A program made the position numbers and the translations under genes. Positions 33,942 to 42,646 of a stretch of DNA of 64,000 bases are shown here, in pieces (positions within the stretch are counted from its first letter, which is position 1; the number at the start of each line of letters is the position of its first letter). The stretch covers positions 200,070-264,069 of the forward strand of contig JADJYX010000042.1 of NCBI GenBank assembly GCA_016719535.1. The letters are read 5' to 3'. The stretch comes from Rubrivivax sp. GTDB lineage: Bacteria > Pseudomonadota > Gammaproteobacteria > Burkholderiales > Burkholderiaceae_C. The notes under the pieces were generated by a model, which saw nothing but the letters and a program-made list of their open reading frames with translations, ran no database searches and had not been told where the DNA came from.

Positions 33942-35362
33942 CACTCGCGCACCACCGTCACCGTGCAGCCGGCCTGTGCCACCACCTGCGAGCTGACGCT
34001 GCCGAAATGCCGGCGCAAGGCCGAGGCGCCGCGCGCGCCCATGACGATGTGGTCGACGCGCGTGCGCTCGGCGAAGTCGACGATGGCCAGCGCCGGGTCG
34101 GGCGCTTCCAGCACGTGGAAGGTGAGCCGGCTCTCGTCGAGATCCAGGCTCTTGAGCAGCGGCCGCGCCCAGTGCTTGAGCGCCACCAGCTGCCTGACGT
34201 GGAGGCTCTGTCCCTGTTCGTCGACGCGTTCGTCCATGGCGATGCGGCCGATGCGCATCACGCTCACGCAGGCCAGGCGCGCGCCGGGTTCGGTCAGCAC
34301 GATGCGGCGCACAGCCTCGCGCAGCTGTTCCAGCAGGCCGCTGGCGGCTTGGTCGACGTCGATCGCCGCCAGCACGATCGGGCTCTTCATGACCTGGCTC
34401 ACCGCCCCCGGCCGCGCTGGCGGCCTGGCCTCGTCGCGCAGGCCGCGCAGCCGGCGGCGCAGCCGCTGCAGGCGGCCGGCGGTGGCGCTGCGCACGGCGC
34501 GTTCGGTCAGCGCCACCTGCTCGGGGTTGTGCAGCGCCAGCGCCAGCTGCGCGCCGCTTTGCGGACGTCGCTCCGGGCGCACCTCCAGGCACTGCAGGAT
34601 GAGCTCCTGCAGCCAGGGCGGGCAGTCGGGGCGCAGGCGGCGCGGCGGCACCGGGTCTTCGTACAGCCGCCGGCGCAGCCCGCGCACGGTCTCGGGCTGG
34701 CCGAAGGGGCGGTGGCCGGTGGTGAAGTGGTAGAGCATCACGCCCAGGGCGAAGAGGTCGCTGCGCGGATCCCTGCGCACATGCTGCACCTGCTCGGGCG
34801 ACATGTACGGCGCGGTGCCCATGGGCAGGCGGAATTCCTCTTCCAGCAGGTCGGGCAGGCGGTCGTGGCGCGAGAGGCCGAAATCCACCAGCACCGCGGT
34901 GCCGTCGGCGCGGAACATCACGTTGCTGGGCTTCACGTCCAGGTGCACCAGGCCCTGGCGGTGCAGTTCGTGCAGCGCCGTGGCCACGCGCGCGCCGATG
35001 TCGATGACCTCGGCCAGCGGCAGCGGCGCGGCGTCCAGGCGCGGCCGCAGCGAGGGGCCGGCAATGCGCTCCATCACCAGGTAGGGCGTGCGCGTGAAGT
35101 CGCCGCGCGCCACGCAATGCGGCACATGCGGGCCCTGCAGCGCCGGCAGGATCATCTGTTCGACCTCGAAGCCGACGATGGCGGCGGGATCCTCGCCGCC
35201 CTCGATGCGCGGTACCTTCATCACCAGCGGCATCGCATCGGGGGCCGGGCCCTCGCGCCGCACGGCCCAGAGGGTGGCCATGCCGCCGCGGTGCAGCTGC
35301 TCGTCGACGACGAAGCCGTCGATGACCAGGCCCGGCCGCGGGCTGAAGGCGGCGGCGGACAT
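33941..35362 (-). CDS. Ser/Thr protein kinase fused to a universal stress protein domain
   Basis: A 473-residue two-domain protein. Residues about 12-290 form a Hanks kinase with all key residues: Lys49 in LVMKV, HLDVKPSN (Asp142, Lys144, Asn147), DFG at 160-162 and GTAPYMSPE at 182-190. After a basic linker, residues about 330-473 form a UspA domain with the ATP-binding signature MGARGASALRRHFGSVSSQV near the end. No membrane helix is seen. It is encoded 12 bp after the phosphoesterase in the TRAP transporter operon, an unusual place for a kinase, and could couple signalling to solute uptake (inference). Confidence 0.9.
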   Translation of the reverse strand: MSAAAFSPRPGLVIDGFVVDEQLHRGGMATLWAVRREGPAPDAMPLVMKVPRIEGGEDPAAIVGFEVEQMILPALQGPHVPHCVARGDFTRTPYLVMERIAGPSLRPRLDAAPLPLAEVIDIGARVATALHELHRQGLVHLDVKPSNVMFRADGTAVLVDFGLSRHDRLPDLLEEEFRLPMGTAPYMSPEQVQHVRRDPRSDLFALGVMLYHFTTGHRPFGQPETVRGLRRRLYEDPVPPRRLRPDCPPWLQELILQCLEVRPERRPQSGAQLALALHNPEQVALTERAVRSATAGRLQRLRRRLRGLRDEARPPARPGAVSQVMKSPIVLAAIDVDQAASGLLEQLREAVRRIVLTEPGARLACVSVMRIGRIAMDERVDEQGQSLHVRQLVALKHWARPLLKSLDLDESRLTFHVLEAPDPALAIVDFAERTRVDHIVMGARGASALRRHFGSVSSQVVAQAGCTVTVVRE

Positions 35363-35374
35363 CAGGTATCCGCG

Positions 35375-36118
35375 TCACACGCCATGGGCCAGCCGGTCCG
35401 CCAGCGCCAGCGGCAGCCCGGCTGCGCGGATCCTGCGTGCGGCGGTCTCGTGGTCGTAGGGCACGCGCCACCAGGTCATCGTGCCGTCGGCGTCGTCGAG
35501 GACGGCATAGGCGGCCGCCGGGTCGCCGTCGCGCGGCTGACCGACCGCGCCGGGGATCACCAGCCAGCGCCGCTGCGGCAGCAGGGGCACCGCCACCCCG
35601 GGCGTGGGGACGAAATCGCCGGCGCGCCCCACGCCCGACAGGTGGTACAGCCGCGGCTCGTGCACATGGCCGACACAGGTCAGCCAGGCGCTGGTGGCGT
35701 GCAGGCTGCGCACGGCGTCGATGCGGCCGAGCACATAGCCCCAGTCGCCCGGCGCCCAGGCATTGGCGTGCACGAACAGCACCGGGTCCTGCTCGATGCG
35801 CAGCGGCAGCGCCGCCAGGAAGTCGAGCTGGTCGGCGTCGAGCTGCTCGCGCGTCCAGTCGATCACCAGGCGCGGCTCGGGTCGCATGCCGGGCGATGCG
35901 CCGCGCACGGTGGCCAGATCGTGGTTGCCCTGCACCGCCACGCCGCCGGCTGCGACCAGTGCGCGCACGCGGTCGACCACCCAGCCGGGGTCGGCGCCAT
36001 AGCCGACGAAGTCGCCCAGCAGCGCGAAGCGGTCGATGCGCCGGCCGCCGGCGTGGTCGAGCACCGCCTCCAGCGCCTCGCGGTTGGCATGCAGGTCGGT
36101 GAGGATGGCTGTCCTCAT
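35375..36118 (-). CDS. metallophosphoesterase (YfcE/MJ0936-type)
   Basis: A 247-residue calcineurin-like phosphoesterase. The metal-binding motifs run in order: LTDLHANREAL (DxH, N-terminus), GDFVGYG, GNHD (QGNHDLATV) and GHVHEP. This DLHAN/GDxVGYG form is typical of a compact family whose members hydrolyse cyclic nucleotides or phosphodiesters in vitro. Its start ATG overlaps the TRAP permease stop (ATGA), so the two are translationally coupled. Confidence 0.9.
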   Translation of the reverse strand: MRTAILTDLHANREALEAVLDHAGGRRIDRFALLGDFVGYGADPGWVVDRVRALVAAGGVAVQGNHDLATVRGASPGMRPEPRLVIDWTREQLDADQLDFLAALPLRIEQDPVLFVHANAWAPGDWGYVLGRIDAVRSLHATSAWLTCVGHVHEPRLYHLSGVGRAGDFVPTPGVAVPLLPQRRWLVIPGAVGQPRDGDPAAAYAVLDDADGTMTWWRVPYDHETAARRIRAAGLPLALADRLAHGV

Positions 36119-38337
36119 GCCGGCGCCGGGGCCGCCGCGACCGGCAGCGGCCGCGCATGCCAGGCCAGGATGGCCAGCACCGCCGGCACGCACACCGCGC
36201 TGACCCGCGGGTTGGCGAATACCAGCGCCAGCGACAGCACGTTCAGCGCCAGGAAGGCGATGCGCCCGACGGGCCGGGCGACGAAGCCGGTATAGGCCGC
36301 GCCCAGCCCCAGGATGCCGACGACGATGGACACCAGCGCGATGCCGAATCCGGCCCATGTGAAATCGACGAACAGCAGTGCCGGCGAATAGACGAAGGCA
36401 AACGGCACCAGCGCCTTGCCCATCGACAGCCGGAAGGCCGTCATGCCGGTGCGCATGGGCTCGCTGCGCGCGATGCCGGCGGCCGCAAAGGCCGCCAGCG
36501 CCACCGGCGGCGTGACGTCGGCGAGCACGCCGTAATAGAAGACGAAGAAATGCGTGGCCAGCTGCGGCACCCCCAGCTGAGCCAGCGCCGGCGCCACGAT
36601 GGCGGCCAGGATGATGTAGGTCGGCGTGGTCGGCACGCCCGAGCCCATCACGATGCAGGCGGCGGCGGTAAACAGCAGGCCGAAGAGGATGGTGATCTGC
36701 TTGAGGTCGAACCAGCCCAGCACGTCCAGCGACTGGACCATGACCGCCGCCACGCCGGAGAGATCCAGCACCCAGGCCGAAAATTTGAAGCCCATGCCGG
36801 TGAGCGTGGTGATGCCCAGCACGAAGCCCACGCAGGCGCAGGCGGCGCCGATGCCCAAAGCCGACTTGGCCCCCATCTCGAAGCCCTGCACCAGCGCGCG
36901 CGGGCCGATGGCGATGCCCGTCATGCCGCGGCCCAGCGGCCCCAGCAGCTTGGGGATCCACGAGCAGGCGATGCTCAGCGTGATGCCCCAGAAGGCGGCC
37001 AGGAAGGGCGTGTACTGCATCAGCAGCAGCGTGACCATCACCACCAGCGGGATGAAGAGGTGCCAGCTGCTCCTGAGCACCAGGCCCAGCGAGGGGATCT
37101 CGGACGGGTCCATGCCGGCGAGCTTCAGCCGCCTGGCCTCCAGGTGCACCATGTACAGGATGGCCATGTAGTGCAGCGCCGCCGGCACGATGGCCACCAG
37201 GATCAGCGTGCTGTACGGGATGCCCAGCGTCTCGGCCATGATGAAGGCGGCCGCGCCCATGATGGGCGGCGTGATCTGGCCGCCGCAGCTGGCGCTGGCC
37301 TCCACCGCGCCGGCAAAGCGCGGCTGGAAGCCCACCTTCTTCATCAGCGGGATCGTCATCACGCCGGTGGTCACGGTATTGGCGATGGCACTGCCGCTGA
37401 TCATGCCGAACAGCCCCGACGACACCACGCTGACCTTGGCCGGCCCGCCGGCAAAGCGCCCGGCGGCGATGGTGGCCAGGTTGACGAACAGCTGCCCCAG
37501 GCCGGTGAGCTGCGCCATGATGCCGAACAGCACGAAGTGGAAGACGAAGGTCGCCACCACGCCCACCGGGATGCCGTAGATGCCCTCGGTGCCCTTGTAC
37601 AGGTGGGCGATGACGCGCGGCACGCTGTAGCCGCGGTGCGCCAGGCCGCCGGGCAGGTAGGGCCCGAAGATGCCGTAGAGCACGGTGGCAATCGCCAGCA
37701 GCGGCAGGAAGATGCCCATCGTGCGGCGCGTGGCCTCGATCACCATCACGATGGCGATCACGCCCACCATCAGGTCGGCCGGCGTGTGCTGGCCGGGCCG
37801 CTGGATGAAGATGCTGTCGAAGAACAGCAGCAGGTAGAGCGAAAAGCCCGAGGCCGTGGCCGCGAAGATCCAGTCGCGCCACGGGATGTGGCGGTGGCTG
37901 CCGTCGTACGCGCGCAAGGGCAGCGACAGCCCGGCCACCGCCAGCAGCACGGCCATGAAGGCGGCCTGCGCCGGCGGCGGCACGTCGCTGCCCAGGTCGC
38001 GCAGCAGGCCCCAGCCCAGCAGCCCGTAGAAGACCACCAGGCCGATGGAGACGATCCACTCCCAGGGGCCGGGCAGGCGGCGCTGGCGCGGAAAGACCAG
38101 GAAGCACAGCCCCAGCACCACCGCCAGGTGGATGGCGCGGTGCGCGATCTCGTTGTGCAGGCCGAAGCCGGCGGTGTAGTAGTGCCAGCCCGACAGCGCC
38201 ACCGCGATCACGGTGACGATGCCGGCCGAAAGGCCGGCCAGGCGGCGGAAATTCGACTCGGGGTCGAACTGCTCGATCAGGCGGTCGACCTCGTCCTGCG
38301 GGGTCGGGGCGGCGGCGTCGGCGGGGTTGGTGCTCAC
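36115..38337 (-). CDS. TRAP transporter fused permease (TAXI type, DctQ-DctM fusion)
   Basis: A 740-residue membrane protein: an N-terminal four-helix small-subunit part (about 30-165) and the 12-helix large subunit of the TRAP family. Typical sequences include GLFGMISGSAIANTVTTGVM, SCGGQITPPIMGAAAFIMAE and VPTTPTYIILAAIVAPALAQ. It imports organic acids using a sodium or proton gradient with the periplasmic TAXI receptor encoded 0.5 kb upstream. The start is GTG 38337. It is the core of the operon. Confidence 0.95.
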   Translation of the reverse strand: MSTNPADAAAPTPQDEVDRLIEQFDPESNFRRLAGLSAGIVTVIAVALSGWHYYTAGFGLHNEIAHRAIHLAVVLGLCFLVFPRQRRLPGPWEWIVSIGLVVFYGLLGWGLLRDLGSDVPPPAQAAFMAVLLAVAGLSLPLRAYDGSHRHIPWRDWIFAATASGFSLYLLLFFDSIFIQRPGQHTPADLMVGVIAIVMVIEATRRTMGIFLPLLAIATVLYGIFGPYLPGGLAHRGYSVPRVIAHLYKGTEGIYGIPVGVVATFVFHFVLFGIMAQLTGLGQLFVNLATIAAGRFAGGPAKVSVVSSGLFGMISGSAIANTVTTGVMTIPLMKKVGFQPRFAGAVEASASCGGQITPPIMGAAAFIMAETLGIPYSTLILVAIVPAALHYMAILYMVHLEARRLKLAGMDPSEIPSLGLVLRSSWHLFIPLVVMVTLLLMQYTPFLAAFWGITLSIACSWIPKLLGPLGRGMTGIAIGPRALVQGFEMGAKSALGIGAACACVGFVLGITTLTGMGFKFSAWVLDLSGVAAVMVQSLDVLGWFDLKQITILFGLLFTAAACIVMGSGVPTTPTYIILAAIVAPALAQLGVPQLATHFFVFYYGVLADVTPPVALAAFAAAGIARSEPMRTGMTAFRLSMGKALVPFAFVYSPALLFVDFTWAGFGIALVSIVVGILGLGAAYTGFVARPVGRIAFLALNVLSLALVFANPRVSAVCVPAVLAILAWHARPLPVAAAPAPA

Positions 38338-38346
38338 GCGGTGCTT

Positions 38347-38823
38347 TCAGTTCGTCGGGCAATGCTCGGCGCGCAGCGCCACGGCCGCGGCGCCCAGCGC
38401 GGCCAGCGGCTGCGGCTCGCGGCCCGGCAGCAGCAGGCGCATGCGCTGCGCCGCCAGCGCGCGCACCACCAGCGGGTGCACCACGCGGTCGGTGTGCAGC
38501 CGCCAGCCGTCGCCGTCGCGCTGCAGCCGCTCGCCGGGGCCGGCGGCATGCGGCAGGCCGTAGCCGTCGCCGCTGAAGCGCTCTTCCACCAGGTGCGCGC
38601 GCCAGCCTTCGGCGCCGATGCGGAAGCGGTAGTGGTCTTGCACCGGCGTGCCCAGCACCGAATGGTCGAACGCGATGCGCAGGCCCGGCTCGGCCGGGTC
38701 CAGCGCCAGGCGCGCCAGTTCGCGGCCGTCGGGGTGGGCAGACAGCACCAGCTCGCAGGCCGGTGCTGCCGTGCCCAGCAGCAGCGCGGCCGCCAGGGCG
38801 GCGGCGCGCTGCGCGGGCTTCAC
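38347..38823 (-). CDS. DUF1850 domain-containing protein (TAXI-TRAP associated)
   Basis: A 158-residue protein with a signal-like hydrophobic start ending AAPACELVL and the DUF1850 features FDHSVLGTPVQDHYRF and LVEERFSGDGYGLPHA. This family is found between TAXI receptors and fused TRAP permeases, as here, but its job is unknown. The start is GTG 38823, overlapping the receptor stop (GTGA). The permease starts 9 bp downstream. Confidence 0.88.
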   Translation of the reverse strand: MKPAQRAAALAAALLLGTAAPACELVLSAHPDGRELARLALDPAEPGLRIAFDHSVLGTPVQDHYRFRIGAEGWRAHLVEERFSGDGYGLPHAAGPGERLQRDGDGWRLHTDRVVHPLVVRALAAQRMRLLLPGREPQPLAALGAAAVALRAEHCPTN

Positions 38824-39788
38824 TTGACGATGCCCTTTTCCTTGAAATATTTCAGCGCGCCGGGGTGGATGGGCGCATTGCCCACCGCGGTGGCGGTGGC
38901 CAGCGCGATATTCTTGCCCTGCACATGCACCTGGCCCATGATGGCGACGTTGTCGTACAGCGCCTTCGTCACCTCGTAGGCCACGGTGTCGGGCACGCCG
39001 TCGTGGGTGGTCCACACGGCCATCACCGCCAGCGTATCGACGGCCGCGGCCTGGCCCTTGTAGGTATTGGCCGGCAGCTTGACGTTGGCATAGAAGGGCT
39101 GCTGCTTCTGCAGCGCGGCGATCTCGGCGCCGGCCAGCGGGATGATCTTCAGCGCGTGGCTCTGCGCGAAGTCGGTGATGGCCGCGGTGGGCGTGCCGGC
39201 GGTGATCAGCGTGGCGTGCAGGTTGCCGTCCTTGATCTTGTCGACCGCCTGCGTGAACGAGGACAGATCCTCCTTCACGTCGTTGCGCGTCATGCCGTGC
39301 ACCTGCAGCAGGTCGGTCAGCAGCTGGTACTGGCCCGAGCCGGGCGCGCCCGAGCTGATGCTCTTGCCCTTGAGGTCGCGCACGCTGTTGATGCCGGAAT
39401 CGGCGCGCGTGATCAGCTGCACCGTCTCGGGGTAGAGCGCGCCGAGCACGCGCAGGTTCTTGATCGGCGCGTTGGCAAACTGGCCCTTGCCGTTGTAGGC
39501 GGCATCGAGGATGTCGGCGGCGACGAAGGCCGATTCGATGTCCTTCTTGCCCAGCAGCTGGGCATTGGCCACCGAGGCGCCGGCGGCCTCGGCGGTGGCG
39601 CTGATCTTCTTGCCGTCGACCACCGCCTTGTTGCTGATCAGCTGCGCCAGCATGCCGCCCAGCGGGTAGTAGGTGCCGCCGGTGCCGCCGGTGGCGATGC
39701 CGAAGAACAGGCGCTGCTGCGCCACGGCCGCGGTGGCCAGGGTGGCCGCGGCAACCAGGGCGGCGGCGTATTTCCAGGTGAGTTTCAT
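38820..39788 (-). CDS. TAXI family TRAP transporter solute-binding protein
   Basis: A 322-residue periplasmic receptor with a Sec signal peptide (first 23 residues, ending AAVAQ). The TAXI signature is FGIATGGTGGTYYPLGGMLAQL (residues about 28-49), followed by LKGKSISSGAPGSGQYQLL. The ATG is preceded by a strong AAGGAG. It leads the six-gene operon receptor-DUF1850-permease-phosphoesterase-kinase/UspA-cysteine cluster. Relatives bind glutamate, 2-oxoglutarate or other acids; the ligand is not known here. Confidence 0.94.
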   Translation of the reverse strand: MKLTWKYAAALVAAATLATAAVAQQRLFFGIATGGTGGTYYPLGGMLAQLISNKAVVDGKKISATAEAAGASVANAQLLGKKDIESAFVAADILDAAYNGKGQFANAPIKNLRVLGALYPETVQLITRADSGINSVRDLKGKSISSGAPGSGQYQLLTDLLQVHGMTRNDVKEDLSSFTQAVDKIKDGNLHATLITAGTPTAAITDFAQSHALKIIPLAGAEIAALQKQQPFYANVKLPANTYKGQAAAVDTLAVMAVWTTHDGVPDTVAYEVTKALYDNVAIMGQVHVQGKNIALATATAVGNAPIHPGALKYFKEKGIVK

Positions 39789-39897
39789 GGGGGCTCCTTG
39801 TTCGTGCAGCTCAAGCAATCGGTGGGCCGACTCTAGCGCGCCGCGGTGCGTCCACAATTCGGGGCATGCCCGTGTTGCCTTGCGCCCATCCCCTGCC
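39789..39897. promoter_or_regulatory. divergent promoter gap between TAXI operon and oxidoreductase
   Basis: 109 bp separate the divergent starts, so both promoters must lie here. I see no close match to -35/-10 consensus on either strand. Confidence 0.35.
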
Positions 39898-41091
39898 ATG
39901 AGCCAGACCGCGCCCGAGATCATCGTCATCGGTGCCGGCGTGGTCGGCTGTTCCATCGCCTTCCACCTGGCCGCGCTGGGCCAGCCGCGCGTGCTGGTGC
40001 TCGACCGCCTGTCCATCGGCGCCGGCACCAGCGCGCAGTCCAGCGGCATCCTGCGCACGCACTATTCGGTGCCGCAGAACGTCGAGCTGGCGCGGCGGTC
40101 CTTTGCCGCCTTCGAAGGCTTTGCGGCCTGCCTCGACGACGACGAGGCCGACTCCGGCCTCGTCAAGTGCGGCTACCTGATCGCCGCGCCCGAGGGGCCG
40201 CGGCTGGCGCCGCTGCAGGCCGCGCTGGCGCAGCAGCAGGCGATGGGCATCCCGCTGCAGCGGCTCGACGCCCGGCAGGCGGCCGAGCGGCTGCCGATCG
40301 CGCGCTTCGACGATGCGGCGCTGATCGGCTTCGAGCCCGAGGCTGGCTTTGCCGATGCCTACCTGGTGGCCACCGGCTTCGCGCGCGCGGCGCGGCGGCG
40401 CGGCGTGCGCTTTGCCGAAGGCGTGGCGGTGCAGGGCCTGCTGCGCGAGGGCCAGCGCGTCACCGGCGTGCAGACCGACCGCGGGCCGATGTCGGCCGCT
40501 GTGGTGATCAGTGCGCAAAATATCTGGACACCCGAGCTGGCGGCCTGGACCGGCATTGACATGCCCGTCAAGCCCGAGCGCCACCGTGTCTTCGCCTTCG
40601 AATCGGCCGCCGCGCCGTATACGCCGGCGATGCCGGTCTACAAGGACCTGGGCTCGCCGGGCATGCTCTACTGCCGCAGTTATGGCGGCCGCCAGATGCT
40701 GGCCAGCGAGGGCATCGCCGGCGAGGTGCTGCCGGCGCCCGATGTCGAGCCCGGCGACATCCCGATGGACGCGGTGCTCGAGGTCGGCGAGCAGGTGGCC
40801 GGGCGCTTTCCGGCCTATGCCGAGGCGGGCCTGGCCTCGTCGTGGACCGGCGTCTACGACGTCACGCCCGACTGGAACCCGGTGCTCGGCCCGGTGCCGG
40901 GTCTCGACGGGCTGCTGGTGGCCTTCGGCTTCTCGGGCCACGGCTTCAAGCTGTCGCCGGCGGTCGGGCACCTGATGGCGCAGCTGGCGCTGGGCTTGCC
41001 GACGGACACAGCGGTCGAGCCTTATGCGATCGGGCGCTTCGGGGCGGGGCGGCTGCTGACGGGTCTGTACGGGGAGGGGGCGGTGTCCTGA
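39898..41091 (+). CDS. FAD-dependent amine/amino-acid oxidoreductase (DAO family)
   Basis: A 397-residue protein of the DadA/SoxB/glycine-oxidase group. The FAD-binding GAGVVGCSIAFHLAALG is at residues 12-28, the second strand LVLDRLSIGAGTSAQSSGI binds the isoalloxazine, and the C-terminal FAFGFSGHGFKLSPAVG closes the site. Members oxidise secondary or D-amino acids such as sarcosine, dimethylglycine or glycine; which one is not clear. It stands alone, divergent from the TAXI-TRAP operon, which could deliver its substrate (inference). Confidence 0.87.
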   Translation: MSQTAPEIIVIGAGVVGCSIAFHLAALGQPRVLVLDRLSIGAGTSAQSSGILRTHYSVPQNVELARRSFAAFEGFAACLDDDEADSGLVKCGYLIAAPEGPRLAPLQAALAQQQAMGIPLQRLDARQAAERLPIARFDDAALIGFEPEAGFADAYLVATGFARAARRRGVRFAEGVAVQGLLREGQRVTGVQTDRGPMSAAVVISAQNIWTPELAAWTGIDMPVKPERHRVFAFESAAAPYTPAMPVYKDLGSPGMLYCRSYGGRQMLASEGIAGEVLPAPDVEPGDIPMDAVLEVGEQVAGRFPAYAEAGLASSWTGVYDVTPDWNPVLGPVPGLDGLLVAFGFSGHGFKLSPAVGHLMAQLALGLPTDTAVEPYAIGRFGAGRLLTGLYGEGAVS

Positions 41092-41121
41092 CGGCTCGAG
41101 TGCCATCGGGCGGCCTGCGGC

Positions 41122-41722
41122 GCCTTGTGCCGTCCTTCGCTGATGCATCTCTGGGCCTTGGGCTGGCCTGCTGACGCCCCCGGCCGGGGTTTCGGCCCGG
41201 CGGCCGACCTACTTTCTTTGCGGGTGCAAAGAAAGTAGGCAAAGAAAGCACCTTGAATGCAACACCCCCGGCTCGTCGGCGGTGATCGATCGCCGCGCTG
41301 CGCTGCGCTCCGGCCGGCTGTGGTGACAGTTCTCGCGAAGCCTCGCTCGACAGTCCACGACCTTTCACCGACGAGGCGAGCCGTGGCTTGGTCACGCTGG
41401 ACCACCCGCCATCGGCGTGCCACCGCTCGTGCGCACGGGCGGCGGCCGGTGGTCCAGCGTGACGCCGCGCGCGTTCCTGTGTCGGTGAAAGGTCGTGGAC
41501 TGTCGAGCAATCCTTTGCGAGAGCATCGATTGACAGCCGCACCGAGCGTCAGCGAGCGATCCGCACCCGACGAGCCGGGGGTGTTGCATTGAAGGTGCTT
41601 TCTTTGCTTCCTTTCTTTGCACCCGCAAAGAAAGGGAGTCGGCCGCCGGGCCGAAACCCCGGCCGGGGGCATCAGCAGGCCAGACCAAGGCCAAGAGACG
41701 CACCAGCGAAAGACGGCAAAGC
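41122..41722. repeat. ~600-bp imperfect palindrome between convergent genes
   Basis: Two arms of nearly 300 bp are inverted copies with scattered mismatches, centred on the self-complementary GTGCGCAC at 41429-41436. Shared exact blocks include a 28-bp stretch at 41345-41373 and its inverse at 41477-41506. Each arm also holds its own hairpin of CTTTCTTTGC/GCAAAGAAAG (about 41211-41235 and 41610-41634). The element fills the gap between the oxidoreductase and the hydroxyacid dehydrogenase and has no convincing gene. From memory, similar AAAGAAAG-hairpin repeats are dispersed in Burkholderiales genomes. Confidence 0.85.
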
Positions 41723-41747
41723 ACCGCGAGCGGCCCGTCCAAGCTCC

Positions 41748-42641
41748 TCAGCGCGGCACCAGCTTCGCGCCCGTCAGCTGCTCCTGCGCCTCCACCAGCG
41801 ACGGTACGAACTTCCTGCCGTGGCCGAGGGCACTGGCCAGCGCCAGCGACTGGTGCACCGCCTCGCCCATCACCGAGGGGCAGTTCAGGCCTTCGGCCAG
41901 GTGGGTGTAGTAGCGCACGTCCTTGCGCGCGTTGTCGAGCTCGAATTTGAGCCCGTCCATCTGGCCGTCCAGCGTCTTCGCCATGGCCTGGAAGAGGCCG
42001 CAGTTGACCGGGCCCAGCGACACCAGCTCGACCAGCTTCTTCACGTCGATGCCCGCACGCTGGCCGACCGCAAAGGCCTCGGCGGTGGCGTTGCAGATGG
42101 CCTGCGCGATGAAGTTGTTCAGCAGCTTGATGACATGGCCCGAGCCCGGCGGGCCCATGTGGAAGACGTTTTCCGCGAAGCACTTCAGCACCGGCTCCAG
42201 CCTTGCCATCACCGCGGGCTCGGCGCCGACCATCACGTTCAGGCGGCCGGCCTCGGCCTCGACCGGCGTGCGCGACAGCGGCGCGTCGACGAGGGTCACG
42301 CCCTGTGCGGCGCAGCGTTCGCGCAGCCGGGCGGTGGAGTCGGGCTCCGAGGTCGAGCAGTCGACGATCACCAGCCCCGGCTTCGCGCCGGCCAGCAGCC
42401 CTTGCTCGCCCGCAACCACCGCCTCGACCTGCGGCGAGCCGGTGACGCAGATGAAGACCATCTCGCTGCCGGCGGCCAGCGCAGCGGCGGTCGGCGCCTC
42501 GGTGGCGCCGGCGGCCAGCAGGTCGGCCACCGCGTCGCGCCGGCGGTGCACGGTGAGTGACAGGTCGTGGCCCTTGGCCCGCAGATTTTTGGCCATGCCA
42601 TGGCCCATGAGGCCGCTGGCACCGATGAAGCCGATCTTCAT
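41748..42641 (-). CDS. NAD(P)-dependent beta-hydroxyacid dehydrogenase (3-hydroxyisobutyrate dehydrogenase family)
   Basis: A 297-residue protein with the dinucleotide motif IGFIGASGLMGHGMAKNL at its start, substrate loop DAPLSRTPVEAEAGRLN and catalytic Lys in GHVIKLLNNF. Such enzymes oxidise 3-hydroxyisobutyrate or reduce tartronate semialdehyde, the latter being a step in sugar-acid degradation. It overlaps or abuts the SDR gene: a GTG at 42650 would overlap the SDR stop (GTGA), but the ATG at 42641 places the Rossmann motif normally and has a G-rich ribosome site. It is the last gene of the leftward unit. Confidence 0.9.
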   Translation of the reverse strand: MKIGFIGASGLMGHGMAKNLRAKGHDLSLTVHRRRDAVADLLAAGATEAPTAAALAAGSEMVFICVTGSPQVEAVVAGEQGLLAGAKPGLVIVDCSTSEPDSTARLRERCAAQGVTLVDAPLSRTPVEAEAGRLNVMVGAEPAVMARLEPVLKCFAENVFHMGPPGSGHVIKLLNNFIAQAICNATAEAFAVGQRAGIDVKKLVELVSLGPVNCGLFQAMAKTLDGQMDGLKFELDNARKDVRYYTHLAEGLNCPSVMGEAVHQSLALASALGHGRKFVPSLVEAQEQLTGAKLVPR

Positions 42642-42646
42642 GCCGC

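Noticed and set aside
41257..41592. Open frames inside the palindrome
   Set aside because: They exist on both strands and in both arms because of the inverted repeat; no family, no ribosome site.
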